64,000 nt of DNA from Geosporobacter subterraneus DSM 17957 (GTDB lineage: Bacteria > Bacillota > Clostridia > Peptostreptococcales > Thermotaleaceae). The notes under the pieces are model-generated. The model did not search any database and was not told the DNA's origin. It saw nothing but the letters and a program-made list of their open reading frames with translations. Of this stretch, positions 17,903-27,679 are shown piece after piece; the first letter of the stretch is position 1, and the number at the start of each line of letters is the position of its first letter. The stretch spans positions 1 through 64,000 of the forward strand of contig NZ_FQZV01000012.1 of assembly GCF_900142145.1 (NCBI RefSeq). Reading direction: 5' to 3'. The position numbers and the translations under genes are program-made.

Positions 17903-18832
17903 TTAGCAAACAGCAGCTTCTGTAATGATTAATTTCTTCTGATCTGCATCTAAAACCGCAGCAGCACCAATTGGTACAGTTATTTTAGGCGTACAGTGTC
18001 CTATTTTATAATTCAGTACTGTGGGCTTTTGATAAGGCAGTATGATCTCCTCAAATACTTCCATCAGGCTAAGGCTCTCTTCCGGATTTTCCGGTTCACA
18101 ATCATTCCAGTCTCCAAGGACGATCCCCGCAGCATCCTCCAGCTTTCCAGCCAGGGCTAATTGTGTTAACATCCTATCTACCCGGTAGGGTTCTTCGCCG
18201 ATATCCTCGAGGAATAATATTTTTCCTTTTGTATCAATCTCATAAGGGGTTCCCATGGTTGCCGCGATCAATGCAAGATTGCCTCCGATCATCTGTCCCT
18301 GGGCTTTACCCTCAAAGAAGCATTGCACCTCTACGCCTTTAGGATTCTCAATATCGCCCATGGGCACCGATTCCATGATCGCCTTTAGCAGAGATTCTTT
18401 TGAAAAAGAATCTATTCCCCCGGCTAAATCTGAAGCGGCCATAGGGCCATGGATGGTAATCAGCCCGCTTTTTTGATTGATTGCAGTATGAATTGCAGTA
18501 ATATCACTGTAGCCGATAAATACCTTTGGATTGCTGTGAATCAGATCATAGTCTAATAGATTCAGTATTTTGGGGGTTCCATAACCTCCTCTCAGGCACA
18601 TAATGCCATCCACAGAGGGATCCTGAAACATTTGATTCATATCCTCTGCCCTATATGCATCCTTCCCAGATAAATATCCGTGTCTGCCATAACAGCTCTT
18701 ACCCATTTTTACTTTGAAGCCCAAAGCCTCCAACTGTTCTTGTGCCAGCCTTACTTTTTCTTCTGTGGTAGGGCTGGCAGGGGCAACTACCCCAATGGTA
18801 TCTCCAAATTTCAGTGCTTTCCCTTTTAACAT
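17903..18832 (-). CDS. Muramoyltetrapeptide (LD-) carboxypeptidase, S66 family
   Basis: 309 aa. The nucleophile Ser lies in FIGYSDITAIH (about S111); the Glu and His partners are in FLEDIGEEPYRVDRML and YKIGHCTPKI. LRGGYGTPKIL is also conserved. S66 peptidases remove D-Ala from muramyl tetrapeptides in cell-wall recycling; a MccF-like role against peptide-nucleotide antibiotics is the alternative. No signal peptide, so cytoplasmic. It follows the spm remnants on the same strand, but a hairpin at 18857-18885 separates them. Confidence 0.9.
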   Translation of the reverse strand: MLKGKALKFGDTIGVVAPASPTTEEKVRLAQEQLEALGFKVKMGKSCYGRHGYLSGKDAYRAEDMNQMFQDPSVDGIMCLRGGYGTPKILNLLDYDLIHSNPKVFIGYSDITAIHTAINQKSGLITIHGPMAASDLAGGIDSFSKESLLKAIMESVPMGDIENPKGVEVQCFFEGKAQGQMIGGNLALIAATMGTPYEIDTKGKILFLEDIGEEPYRVDRMLTQLALAGKLEDAAGIVLGDWNDCEPENPEESLSLMEVFEEIILPYQKPTVLNYKIGHCTPKITVPIGAAAVLDADQKKLIITEAAVC

Positions 18833-18856
18833 CTATACCTTCCCCCTATTTGAAAT

Positions 18857-18885
18857 AATTGAGGGCTACACCATAGCCCCCAATT
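18857..18885. terminator. Hairpin between spmB and the LD-carboxypeptidase gene
   Basis: AATTGAGGGCTA / TAGCCCCCAATT with a 5-nt loop and one mismatch. Weak T-tract on either side (ATTATATTTTA on plus). Confidence 0.5.
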
Positions 18886-18908
18886 ATATTTTATACTATT
18901 CAATTGCA

Positions 18909-19337
18909 TTATGCGCCAAACATTGCTCTTGTAACGATTACCGCTGTGATCAGTCCTACCGCATCGGCTACTAAACCGGCAGGAAGTGCATGCCTTGTTT
19001 TCTTAATGGCAACAGAACCGAAATAAACCGCTAATACATAGAAGGTTGTTTCCGTAGAACCCATCATTACGGAGGCCATACGTCCGATTAGAGAATCCGG
19101 ACCATAATTGGTGATTAAATCACTCATGATTCCAGTTGCGCCGCCGCCGGATAATGGTCTCATCAATGCCATTGGTAAAACTTCAGCAGGCATACCAATC
19201 AAGCTTGTGATAGGACTTAAAATCTTAGTCACAACGTCCATTGCACCGGATGCTCTAAAAACCCCAATGGCTACCAGCATGGCCACCAGATAAGGGATAA
19301 TTCTAACGGCTGTTTCATTTTCATGATTCCTAACCAT
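18909..19337 (-). pseudogene. spmB: Spore maturation protein B, 5'-deleted
   Basis: From about residue 9 the sequence is SpmB (TAVRIIPYLVAMLVAIGVFR, PLSGGGATGIMSDL, STETTFYVLAVYFGSVAIKK) through to the natural C-terminus. SpmB is normally about 175 aa. The first 40 or so residues are missing, because the gene is joined at about 19313-19319 to the 5' part of spmA in a different frame. The apparent start at 19337 lies inside spmA sequence and has no ribosome site. SpmA/B are membrane proteins needed for spore core dehydration. Confidence 0.8.
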
Positions 19338-19486
19338 AAAGCCATAACACCAATAAGTCCTAAAGATAAGTCTACACCTGTTTTAGCACTGTTGATGGCA
19401 GCTTCTGTCACTGCGTCCATGTTCCCATTGACAGCACCAACAATAATCCCAGCAGCTAGCAACAAAAACCAAATAACATTAATCAT
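19305..19486 (-). pseudogene. spmA: Spore maturation protein A, 3'-deleted
   Basis: Start ATG 19486 with AAAGGGGGAAG upstream. Residues 1-56 are typical SpmA (MINVIWFLLLAAGIIVGAVN, INSAKTGVDLSLGLIGVMAL). The frame then enters spmB sequence out of phase. SpmA is normally about 190 aa, so about 140 residues are lost. Together with the missing spmB start, about 0.5 kb or more spanning the spmA-spmB junction is deleted. The lysA remnant lies about 200 bp upstream on the same strand. Confidence 0.8.
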
Positions 19487-19683
19487 TGCAAATTCTTCCC
19501 CCTTTTGTTATTCTTAGTGAATTTGAACGTAAGCTTTTTTGAAAAACCACCCCCTGCAGCTTTCAAAATATATGAAATTATATTTTAAGGCTTCCTCTCT
19601 TTTTCGGAAATCGTTATCTTATTTCCTACAGCAATGACTTTACCACTGCTGCAAAGATCCACCTATAAAACTAAAATCTATGT

Positions 19684-21032
19684 CTATAATATTGTAATGG
19701 CACATTTTTCGATGCTGCTCTCCATTTCTCCCTTCATTAAATACTGTGGAATTCTTTCTTTTCTTAATAGGTCCTCATAGCTTTCTCTTTCCACGATTAC
19801 TCCGGCCTTTCCATCAGATACCAATACCACAGCCGGCTTTGGAATACGGTTATAGTTGCTGGCCATCGAATAATTATAGGCCCCTGTATGAAGTACTGCC
19901 AGTATGTCTCCCGGCTCAACCTTAGGCACTTTTAAATCCCATATGAGTATATCCCCTGTCTCACAGCACTTGCCCGCTATGGTCACAGTCTGCTCCAACG
20001 GCTGATCCGCTTTGTTGGCTACTACCGCTTCATATTTTGCACTGTATAGTGCAGGTCTGGGATTGTCCGGCAAGCCTCCATCCACACTCACATAGGTTCT
20101 GATTCCAGGTATCTCTTTAACTGTCCCAACCGTATAAAGTGTAATGCCTGCTTCTCCCACAATCCATCGTCCCGGTTCTATAATGATCTTCGGCATTTCC
20201 AGGCCTGACTTGCTGCATTCATCCTTTGCTGTAGTCATTATGGCATCTAAAAAGAATTTCAGCGGCTTAGGCTGGTCTGGCTCTGTATAATAGATACCAA
20301 AACCCCCGCCAACATTAAATTCCTTTGTAGCAAAGCCTAACCTATCCTTCATTTCCTTCATGATCTTTACAATATTTTGTATTCCCAGCACATAAATATC
20401 ATTTTCAAAAAGCTGAGATCCTAAATGGAAGTGAAAACCCATCATTTCAATGTGACTGTATTCCATGGCTCTCTTAACAGCATCGGTGATGATATCCAGA
20501 TCCAAAGAGATACCAAACTTAGAGTCTTTTTGACCCGTAATAATGTATTTATGCGTATTTCCCTGTATCCCTGGGGAAACTCTAAAAAGGATTTTAACCT
20601 TTTTATCCGATTCCTTAGCGATTGCTTGCAGCAGGTCTAACTCATAGAGATTGTCTACAACAAATCTACCAACATTGTGATCAACTCCTAATTGAATCTC
20701 CCAGGAGTTTTGTTGTTTCCGTGAAAAATGACATTCTCCATAGGAAATCCAGCCTTTGCAGCAGTATATAATTCCCCTCCGGATACCACGTCTAACCCCA
20801 AACCTTCACTCTCAACAATCTTACACATGGTCATTGTCAAAAAGGCTTTACCTGCATACACTGCCCTTACATGATCATATTTATCTATGAAATCCCTGCG
20901 TACCTCTCTGCATTTGCTTCTAATCATATTCTCAGACATTACATACAGAGGAGTTCCATACTTTTCTGCCAATTTAACCGTATTGCATCCATCAAAAACA
21001 AAGGTGCCTCCATCCACGTTAATCTCTTTCAT
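19684..21032 (-). pseudogene. lysA: Diaminopimelate decarboxylase with a frameshift
   Basis: From ATG 21032 (GAGGGAG site) the frame gives typical LysA: VYAGKAFLTMTMC with the PLP lysine, then GLGLDVVSGGELYTAAKAGF and FHGNNKTP. At about 20697-20703 the reading shifts by one base. The next frame continues WEIQLGVDHNVGRFVVDN, FRVSPGIQGNTHKYI and FHLGSQLFEND to the natural end (about 445 residues in all). A single missing base in CCTGGG would explain it. LysA makes L-lysine from meso-diaminopimelate. It is either a recent pseudogene or a one-base sequence error; all residues outside the shift look healthy. Confidence 0.85.
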
Positions 21033-21083
21033 CTTTTCATCTCCCTCTGCTATATTTCCCATTAGCCTTATGGTATCTAAAAA

Positions 21084-21099
21084 AGCAAGTATTATGCCA
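21084..21099 (-). promoter_or_regulatory. Sigma-54 promoter upstream of lysA
   Basis: On the minus strand TGGCATAATACTTGCT matches the -24/-12 consensus TGGCAYRNNNNTTGCW, with the exact GG-N10-GC spacing. It lies about 50 bp before the lysA start and directly downstream of a sigma-54 activator gene. It also forms one arm of an inverted repeat with 21120-21141 (TGGCATAAATACTTGC on plus). That arm has 11 bp between GG and GC, so only the minus-strand copy should work as a promoter. TTCCG-rich sequence at 21168-21178 could be activator sites. Confidence 0.75.
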
Positions 21100-21261
21100 A
21101 CCGATCACAACAAATATAAATGGCATAAATACTTGCTTTTTATAATTCGCTCAGTTTGAACTTTCGGCTTTCCGGAATACAAGCAGATCTGAAGGAATCT
21201 CCCTTTTCCCTGGATTCCCTAGGAAAAAACCCATGCGAACATTCTTTCCGCAATTCCGAAC

Positions 21262-23139
21262 TTAATTCCTTTTTTCCGAACTGCTCAGCTTATATTTTTT
21301 TAGTTTTTCATAGAATTGGGTTTTTCCAATCCCCAAAGCTTCCATGGCAGTCTGCTTTTGTCCTCCTGATAGTCTAAGGGCATTTTCAATAGCGCTTTTT
21401 TCTGTTTCCTCCAAAACCTCTTTGATAGGCCTGATCCGATTTAGCATTCCAGCTGCTTTGTTTTCATTCCTTAGAATGTTCAAATGGGTAGATAGGATCG
21501 TATTTCCCTCTGCCAGGTTAGCAGCCCGCTCCAATACATTTTCCAGTTCTCGGATATTTCCAGGCCAGTTATAGGCCGCCAGCACCTGAAGAGCTTCTCC
21601 GGAGATTGTCTTCTCCTCGCTGCCGATCCGCCGGCAAATCTCCGGCAGGAGCGCATATACCAGAGGATAGATATCCTGTTTTCTTTGACGCAGGGGAGGT
21701 ATCATGATAGGAAATACATTGATGCGATAATATAAATCCTCCCGGAATCTACCCTGGAGCATTTCATGCTCCAGGTTTTTATTGGTTGCCGCAATGATTC
21801 TCACGTCAACAGTGATCATTTTTGTACCGCCTACAGCAATAAAAGTCTTATTCTGCAGCACCTGCAGCAGCTTCCCCTGAAGATAGGGTGTAAGCTCCCC
21901 AATTTCATCCAGAAAAATCGTCCCTCCGTTGGCAGCCTCGAACAATCCCATCTTCCCTTCATGCTTGGCACCGGTAAAAGCACCCCTTTCGTATCCAAAA
22001 AGTTCACTTTCCAGCAAATTTTCAGGGATAGAGGCACAATTCACATGAATAAAGGGTCTCTCACGGAACCTCTCTCCCTCATGAATGGCTCTGGCAAATA
22101 AGGTCTTTCCTGTGCCGCTTTCCCCCAACAGCAAAACAGTAGAGTTTGTTTTTGAAGCTTTATAGGCAAGTTTTTTCGCATAAAGCAGCTCCTGACTATC
22201 TCCAACAATCTCGGGGAATAGATGTTCCTCCCTTTCATGAGCCCGTAGTCTTTGCTCCATTTCGTCCACGCTTTTTAGTGCCTCATCCCGTTCTCGAATA
22301 ACCTTTCGCAGTTCAGAGATATCCTCCACCTTTAAGGCTGCTCCGATTCGCTTTCCTTTTCGATCTACCGGCAGCAATGTACAAAGGGTTGATCTGCCGT
22401 TGATCTCCCGAAATTTATCTTGATAGCATAGATTTTTCCCAGTGGCGGCATCATAGAATTCATTGATGGTAGGCCCCCCCATATGGATTTCAAAGATGTT
22501 CTTGCCGATTACATTTAGCTCTTCGGCGCCCTTTCCCTTCGCACGGTAAGTCTTTCCCTTCAGTATATCTCCTATGCTTTCGCCTCTTGCGGTATACCCT
22601 CTGGACTGGTAAAACTTTATCCTTCCTGTTTTTCCATCTATGATAACTATATGTCCAATGGCGTTGACAAATTCGATAGGAAAATCCTCCTGATTGACAC
22701 GAATGTGTATCTCACCATTGTATCCTTCGATTCTGGCATCTATGTCCAGGCCGTTATAGCGCTCTGTTAAGCGCAAATCATCTCTGCCCTCAAAGGTTTT
22801 TTTATATTTATATATAGGGGGATACTTCTTCTCCTGATAGACTCCTGCAAGTATCACGCTGTCCCCTTCCTCCAGGCCATTATCATCGAAGCCTAATACA
22901 GCCAGGTCCTCAGCTTTTAAGTCTCCATCGTCTTTTCCAAGGCAATTGTCTGCTATGATGACAATATCTCCGGACTCCAGCTTGCCAGCCTCATGTCCAA
23001 TCCCTTCATTATATATGATCCCGAATATTTCTTTGGCCTTACGGTTATATACTTGAATATTTCCCTGATGATCTATAAAAATAAAACCTTCTGACATCAT
23101 ATCTGTAAACTGCTGGATGTAGGAATCCTGTGCAAACAT
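21262..23139 (-). CDS. Sigma-54-dependent PAS-AAA+-Fis transcriptional activator
   Basis: 625 aa. An N-terminal PAS-like domain (about 8-45) is followed by a central sensory region (about 130-275, a second PAS-like part with [20 protein letters not shown]). A linker leads to an AAA+ domain with Walker A GESGTGKT (339-346) and the sigma-54 contact loop GAFTGA (386-391). Walker [11 protein letters not shown] and a C-terminal Fis-type HTH (about 580-620, [20 protein letters not shown]) follow. It needs sigma-54 RNA polymerase. The adjacent -24/-12 promoter upstream of lysA is its probable target. The start has a GGGGTGAAAAG site. Confidence 0.93.
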   Translation of the reverse strand: MFAQDSYIQQFTDMMSEGFIFIDHQGNIQVYNRKAKEIFGIIYNEGIGHEAGKLESGDIVIIADNCLGKDDGDLKAEDLAVLGFDDNGLEEGDSVILAGVYQEKKYPPIYKYKKTFEGRDDLRLTERYNGLDIDARIEGYNGEIHIRVNQEDFPIEFVNAIGHIVIIDGKTGRIKFYQSRGYTARGESIGDILKGKTYRAKGKGAEELNVIGKNIFEIHMGGPTINEFYDAATGKNLCYQDKFREINGRSTLCTLLPVDRKGKRIGAALKVEDISELRKVIRERDEALKSVDEMEQRLRAHEREEHLFPEIVGDSQELLYAKKLAYKASKTNSTVLLLGESGTGKTLFARAIHEGERFRERPFIHVNCASIPENLLESELFGYERGAFTGAKHEGKMGLFEAANGGTIFLDEIGELTPYLQGKLLQVLQNKTFIAVGGTKMITVDVRIIAATNKNLEHEMLQGRFREDLYYRINVFPIMIPPLRQRKQDIYPLVYALLPEICRRIGSEEKTISGEALQVLAAYNWPGNIRELENVLERAANLAEGNTILSTHLNILRNENKAAGMLNRIRPIKEVLEETEKSAIENALRLSGGQKQTAMEALGIGKTQFYEKLKKYKLSSSEKRN

Positions 23140-23234
23140 TTCTTTTCACCCCTTCCCCCCAATACTTTTTTGCCTTAGGATTTCTTTTTTTAACAAGCAT
23201 CTTTCTTTGTGTATTATTATAGCATATATATATC

Positions 23235-23746
23235 TACACTACCTTGGCAATGATGCCGGTCATGGGTATTGGCATGCGGTGATCGGGCAGAATCTTGGTG
23301 CAGGGCAAATACAGCGGGTAAAGGCTGCTTTCAGATCCAGCTTGATCTTGTCCATTGTGCTGATGTCAGCAGGAGGACTGAGCCTGGTGATTTTCACCCA
23401 GAGGGTCATTGAATGGTTTACCAATGATCCGGACGTATTGTCACAGGGAACCTACTATCTGCAGCTTATCTGTATTTGCATTCCCGCTATGGCCGTCTTT
23501 CAGGTACTGGTGGGTACCTTTCAAGGATCAGGACATACGGTCTATGCCAGGTTTATGGATATGGGAAGGCTTTGGGGACTTCCCATTCCCATGATATTAT
23601 TATTCAAGCATTTTACCCACTGGGGTTCTAATGCCATATGGTATGCAATGGTTCTGAGCAACGTCATCATCTGTATTTTAGGCTATCTGTTATATTTAAA
23701 AGGCGGTTGGCAGCAGCAGATTTTTTCGAAAAAAAGTAGGGCATAA
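23235..23746 (+). pseudogene. C-terminal remnant of a MATE family efflux protein
   Basis: The frame from about 23280 reads IGQNLGAGQIQRVKAAFRSS, then three to four membrane segments (GTYYLQLICICIPAMAVFQV, GTFQGSGHTVYARFMDMGRL) typical of the second half of MATE transporters (about 450 aa normally). Just upstream another frame reads TTLAMMPVMGIGM, the segment expected before IGQN, so there is a frameshift or small indel near 23279. The first roughly 250 residues are absent. Not functional. Confidence 0.8.
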
Positions 23747-23780
23747 AGCACCTTTCATTCATCCATAATTATCCAGACAA

Positions 23781-23822
23781 TAAAATGAACCGCAAGCTTT
23801 ATAAAGCCTGCGGTTCATTTTA
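23781..23822. terminator. Bidirectional terminator
   Basis: TAAAATGAACCGCA / TGCGGTTCATTTTA stem with AGC/GC inner pairs and an A/T loop, lying between the MATE remnant and the GH18 gene (ends 23820). Confidence 0.75.
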
Positions 23823-25439
23823 TTGATTAATATTGACGGTTTCTAGCAATGGGATCATTTTCTGCATCATAGTAGCCATCTGTGCTCGGGTAATTTTTTC
23901 CTTGGGTCTAAAGGTTCCGTCCTCAAAACCAGTGATAATTCCCCTGTAGTTCATTGCCGCTACTGCATTATAGGACCAGTTTTTGCTTGTCATATCCCTA
24001 AAAGGATTCTCAAAGGCAGCTTCTGCCTCCTTCGGCAAAACATTATCCAGCATGGCGGCAACCTGCTCCCTTGTCAGTATTTCACCAGGGGCAAAGATGC
24101 CGTTCCCTTTCCCTTGAATAATACCATGTTCTCTTGCAATCTCAATTTCCTTCCAGGCCCAGTGGTTTTTGGGCACATCCTTAAAGGATTGGCTGGTTAC
24201 AGGCTTATCCTGGAGTCCCAAAGCCTTCACCATAATCCCTACGGTCTCAGCTCTATTCAATGTACGATTTGGTGAAAACTGAGTGCTGGAGGTTCCCTTC
24301 ATCCAACCCCGAATCTCCATTTCTAATATGGCATCATGAGCCCAATGCTTGTCTATATCTGTATAATACCGTCCGTTCAACCAAAGATGGTAATAGTTCC
24401 AAACCTGTGGCGTTTCCTGTCCCAAGCTCCAGCTGCCCGTTCCCTTGAGGTTGTATTTCTGTACCAAACGCAGCTTTTGTTTTATAGATTCCTCGTTTTC
24501 ATACCATATGGTATAGTTGCCCGGCCCAAGCTCTCTTCCAAATACTGAAAACTTTTCATCCTGTGGTTTCACTGTAAATACTGCTTTTGGAGATTTGCTT
24601 TTCTCATCGAAGGTAACGGTACCCTTGTATTTGCTGATCAAAGCATCGATTTGTGTTAAATGAATACCATATCCTCCTGAAGGCTCAGCTGCATTCCAAT
24701 AACGTCCATAGAAAGGAATCCCCAATAGAACCTTCTCTGCTGGGATCTGCTTTAATGCATACTGTATGGATTTTTCTACAAAGCTAATACTTGCAACCGG
24801 ACCTGCAGGCCCTCCTCGATAGCTTTCGTCATAGGTCATGACCATCAGGTGGTCGCTATACTGGGCCAAGCCCTTATAATCATGTCCTCCGTTAATTCCC
24901 GTAACCCTGCCGCTGGGATTCGCAATAACCGCTACAGACAGCTCTTTTCCTTTTGGCAGCTTTTGTCTTAACAGTCTGATAAAATCCACATAGGCTTCTC
25001 GATCCTCTTCCGTAATATTCTCCAGATCCGCATTCACGCCGTCCAGATTATACTTCGCGATTGCATCGACAATCTCCTGAGCCAATGCTTCCCGGTTTTT
25101 TAAAGCAGCCCGTGCAACCTCACGGCTCCAGTGGTTGCTTAAGAACGGTACAACCCGAATGTTTCGTCTTTGCATTTCTTTAATAAAACTGGGGTCAATT
25201 CTTGTAGTCAGCTTCAGGCTTCCATCCTCATTCAGATCAAAGTAGCTGGGAGATACCACATTCAAAGACCCCTTTGTCTTATCCACATAGCCTGTAAATT
25301 GATTGGTATTTCCGAAATATAAATAGCTCATATTAAATTTTGTCTTTGACGCACGCACCTGTCCATAGGGTAAAAAAGCCAGAATCAGAATCAATAGCCC
25401 TATAGTTTTTACCAATTTTTTAGTAAAAATCTTTCCCAT
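23820..25439 (-). CDS. Secreted GH18 family protein with C-terminal SLH domains
   Basis: 539 aa. Signal peptide (about 1-30, basic start then LLILILAFLPYG). GH18 domain (about 35-350) with the catalytic motif LDGVNADLEN (D133, D138, E140), like the YaaH/SleL spore peptidoglycan N-acetylglucosaminidases and other bacterial chitinase-like enzymes. Three SLH motifs follow (about 360-535; DIDKHWAHDAI, DVPKNHWAWKEI, DMTSKNWSYNAV), which anchor proteins to secondary wall polymer. No LysM is seen, so it is a cell-surface rather than cortex-targeted enzyme. Substrate probably peptidoglycan or chitin-like glycan. Monocistronic. Confidence 0.9.
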   Translation of the reverse strand: MGKIFTKKLVKTIGLLILILAFLPYGQVRASKTKFNMSYLYFGNTNQFTGYVDKTKGSLNVVSPSYFDLNEDGSLKLTTRIDPSFIKEMQRRNIRVVPFLSNHWSREVARAALKNREALAQEIVDAIAKYNLDGVNADLENITEEDREAYVDFIRLLRQKLPKGKELSVAVIANPSGRVTGINGGHDYKGLAQYSDHLMVMTYDESYRGGPAGPVASISFVEKSIQYALKQIPAEKVLLGIPFYGRYWNAAEPSGGYGIHLTQIDALISKYKGTVTFDEKSKSPKAVFTVKPQDEKFSVFGRELGPGNYTIWYENEESIKQKLRLVQKYNLKGTGSWSLGQETPQVWNYYHLWLNGRYYTDIDKHWAHDAILEMEIRGWMKGTSSTQFSPNRTLNRAETVGIMVKALGLQDKPVTSQSFKDVPKNHWAWKEIEIAREHGIIQGKGNGIFAPGEILTREQVAAMLDNVLPKEAEAAFENPFRDMTSKNWSYNAVAAMNYRGIITGFEDGTFRPKEKITRAQMATMMQKMIPLLETVNINQ

Positions 25440-25659
25440 CCATTGCCCCCTTTAGTTTGTCCTACAAAAATCATAAGGGGCGCTCTGGGAGAAAGCAACG
25501 GGAAATATCTGCTAAATCCTTCTATTGACTAGTACTGCTGCCTGCCCCTGCCCTTCTGGCAGTATCCTAATAAAATTAACAATTTTTAGTATGATACTTC
25601 AGTAAATTTGTATATAATAATAAGTAACTACCTTAATCCCATAGACAGGAGTGATGATT

Positions 25660-26313
25660 ATGACTGTAAAACTGAGGGAGCCCGTTAGTGGATTAACCCA
25701 TTTGGCTGGGGCCATATTATCTATCATTGCTTTGATTCTGCTGGTCTATTATGCAGTAGTTTATGCAACGGTTTGGCATATCGTAGCCTTTTCTATTTTT
25801 GGAGCCAGCCTGATCCTGCTCTATACCGCCAGCTCCCTATATCATTTGTTAAATATCTCAGAAAAAGGCATCCGAATCCTGCGTAAAATTGATCACATGA
25901 TGATTTATGTACTGATCGCCGGCACCTATACCCCTATTTGTTTAGTTGTGTTAAGAGGTGTTTGGGGTTGGAGCCTGCTGACCAGCGTTTGGGCCATTGC
26001 CCTTTCCGGCATTATCATGAAAGCCCTATGGATGGGCGCTCCCCGCTGGCTGTCCACCTCCATCTATACCCTCATGGGCTGGATTGTGGTGATAGCATTT
26101 ATTCCCCTGGTTCGAACGATCCCCATAGGGGGCATGGTCTGGATGGTAGCAGGAGGATTGTTTTATACCATTGGCGCTGTGATCTATGGAACCAAATGGC
26201 CGCCGATTCCCTCAAAGATTTTTAGTTTTCACGAGGTGTTTCATCTATTTGTATTAGCCGGCAGCTTCTGTCACTTCTGGCTGATGTACAGATACGTTCT
26301 ATATTTAGGATAG
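25660..26313 (+). CDS. Hemolysin III / YqfA (PAQR) family membrane protein
   Basis: 217 aa from ATG 25660; AGGAG at 25647-25651 lies 8 bp upstream, and earlier in-frame GTG/ATG codons overlap that site. Seven membrane segments with the family's metal-site residues: EPVSGLTHLAGA near the start, SSLYHLL, then KIDHMMIYVLIAGTYTP, and FSFHEVFHLFVLAGSFCHFW at the end. PAQR/HlyIII proteins are putative zinc-dependent membrane hydrolases; hemolysis is not established for most. It has its own terminator and stands alone. Confidence 0.9.
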   Translation: MTVKLREPVSGLTHLAGAILSIIALILLVYYAVVYATVWHIVAFSIFGASLILLYTASSLYHLLNISEKGIRILRKIDHMMIYVLIAGTYTPICLVVLRGVWGWSLLTSVWAIALSGIIMKALWMGAPRWLSTSIYTLMGWIVVIAFIPLVRTIPIGGMVWMVAGGLFYTIGAVIYGTKWPPIPSKIFSFHEVFHLFVLAGSFCHFWLMYRYVLYLG

Positions 26314-26317
26314 AAAT

Positions 26318-26348
26318 AAGCCTGCATCCATTGATTTGATGCAGGCTT
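26318..26348. terminator. Bidirectional terminator
   Basis: Perfect 11-bp stem AAGCCTGCATC / GATGCAGGCTT with T-rich flank CTATTTTG on plus. Serves the hlyIII-like gene and the convergent ger operon. Confidence 0.8.
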
Positions 26349-26349
26349 T

Positions 26350-27450
26350 CTATTTTGCTTTTTCCTGTTTTTCTCTTTTTCTGCTCTTAAGCTCCGCTGC
26401 AATCCAGATCAATATGGGTAAAGCTACCTGAAATGGAAAAGCATAATAGGGCCATACCTGCGATGCCCACTCCACGGTCTCCATGACACTGCCATAGATA
26501 AAAAAAGCCGTATTGATTACCAATGCGCCTACCGGAGTTACAACAAACCGGTAATCAGCAATACCAAAGAGCTTTGTAATTCCTTTACAGGCAGCCAGAA
26601 GACATATGCTGACTTTTATAAACCCTCCAATTAAAAAAACGATGGCCACAATAATTTCCATTCTTTGAATAAACTCACCAATGTTGAGGCGTGCTACGGC
26701 TATATATGCGGGAAAATAAACTGCCTTATAAGTTTGAATCCCCAGTACAGCAACCTCCGTCAAAGAGCTAATCAATATAGCGAATCCTCCCAGGGCCAAA
26801 CCCGTAAAGTATACCTTATAGGCTGATTCTTTTCGTTTTAATACATCAAAGGCCGCCAAAAACAATACCGTCTCTGCAAAGGGAAAAGTGAAGACAGCAT
26901 AGCCACCCTTTAGGACTGGCTTGATGCCATCGTATAAAATAGGCAAAAGATAGTCGATTTTCATATTGGGAATCAGTAAAAGAATCGCTGTCAGCATGAG
27001 CAGTGCCGTAATGGGAAGAAAAAATTCTGCCCATCTGCCCAGCACTTCTATCCCTTCCTTTACACCCCAGATGCACAAAGTGCCTGTAACAGCCATAGGG
27101 ACAATCATGGGTGTCCCTTCTAATCCGACAATTGATATAAAATCCCCAAAATTTCGTAAAACCAGCACACACAAATGAAAGGCAAACCACGTATAGATTA
27201 GTACCAATAGCTTACCTAAAAACCTCCCAAACAGCTCCTGTGTGATGTCGAATAAATCCTTTGTAGGAAACAGATAGAGAATTCTGGCATAAATAAATAC
27301 AGCAACCCCAGCAGCAGTCACAGCCAAAAGAATAGCCAGCCATAAATCCCTTCCGGCTTCCACTGCTGTGGGCAGCACTAGGGTACTTCCCGTTATAAAG
27401 AGAATCAGCAGCATAATTCCCTGCTTATCTGAAATCACTTCTCGATCCAT
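26350..27450 (-). CDS. GerAB/GerKB family spore germination permease
   Basis: 366 aa from ATG 27450 (AGGAGG 7 bp upstream). Ten or so membrane segments; the N-terminus EVISDKQGIMLLILFITGST is characteristic of the GerAB/ArcD-like spore germination permease family, which forms the B subunit of germinant receptors in the spore inner membrane and binds germinant. It is the last gene of a four-gene operon (A, C, small protein, B). The germinant cannot be inferred. Confidence 0.93.
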   Translation of the reverse strand: MDREVISDKQGIMLLILFITGSTLVLPTAVEAGRDLWLAILLAVTAAGVAVFIYARILYLFPTKDLFDITQELFGRFLGKLLVLIYTWFAFHLCVLVLRNFGDFISIVGLEGTPMIVPMAVTGTLCIWGVKEGIEVLGRWAEFFLPITALLMLTAILLLIPNMKIDYLLPILYDGIKPVLKGGYAVFTFPFAETVLFLAAFDVLKRKESAYKVYFTGLALGGFAILISSLTEVAVLGIQTYKAVYFPAYIAVARLNIGEFIQRMEIIVAIVFLIGGFIKVSICLLAACKGITKLFGIADYRFVVTPVGALVINTAFFIYGSVMETVEWASQVWPYYAFPFQVALPILIWIAAELKSRKREKQEKAK

Positions 27451-27466
27451 TGACAATCCTCCTACA

Positions 27467-27676
27467 TCATTTTTTCATCACCATTTCTACAATCTTTTCA
27501 ATAGGCTTCGCAGGACTTGGAGGCTTTATATCCAGCGACAGCAGTATGCTGATCACAAAGGCAGTCAAAAACAATGTGCCATACAGCCATAGCTTTTGAT
27601 ACTGCCCCTGCTTCAGTAACGGAAGAATTTCGAAAAAGCCTATAAGAAAATATAATACAATAATAAGTATTACCAT
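27467..27676 (-). CDS. Small membrane protein of the ger operon
   Basis: 69 aa, two predicted membrane helices (about 2-17 and 30-47) and a basic C-terminal tail. It lies between gerC- and gerB-type genes with 3-bp and 16-bp gaps, and TTAGGTGATT precedes the ATG. Small D-type subunits (GerD/GerXD-like 2-TM proteins) occur in many germinant-receptor operons and modulate receptor function; this may be one. Confidence 0.75.
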   Translation of the reverse strand: MVILIIVLYFLIGFFEILPLLKQGQYQKLWLYGTLFLTAFVISILLSLDIKPPSPAKPIEKIVEMVMKK

Positions 27677-27679
27677 CCT

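Noticed and set aside
18909-19486. Programmed frameshift producing a SpmA-SpmB fusion
   Set aside because: No slippery heptamer is seen, and both missing parts are large conserved segments; deletion is the simpler reading.
21063-21150. Plus-strand sigma-54 promoter within the same inverted repeat
   Set aside because: That arm has 11 instead of 10 bp between GG and GC, and no gene follows in that direction.
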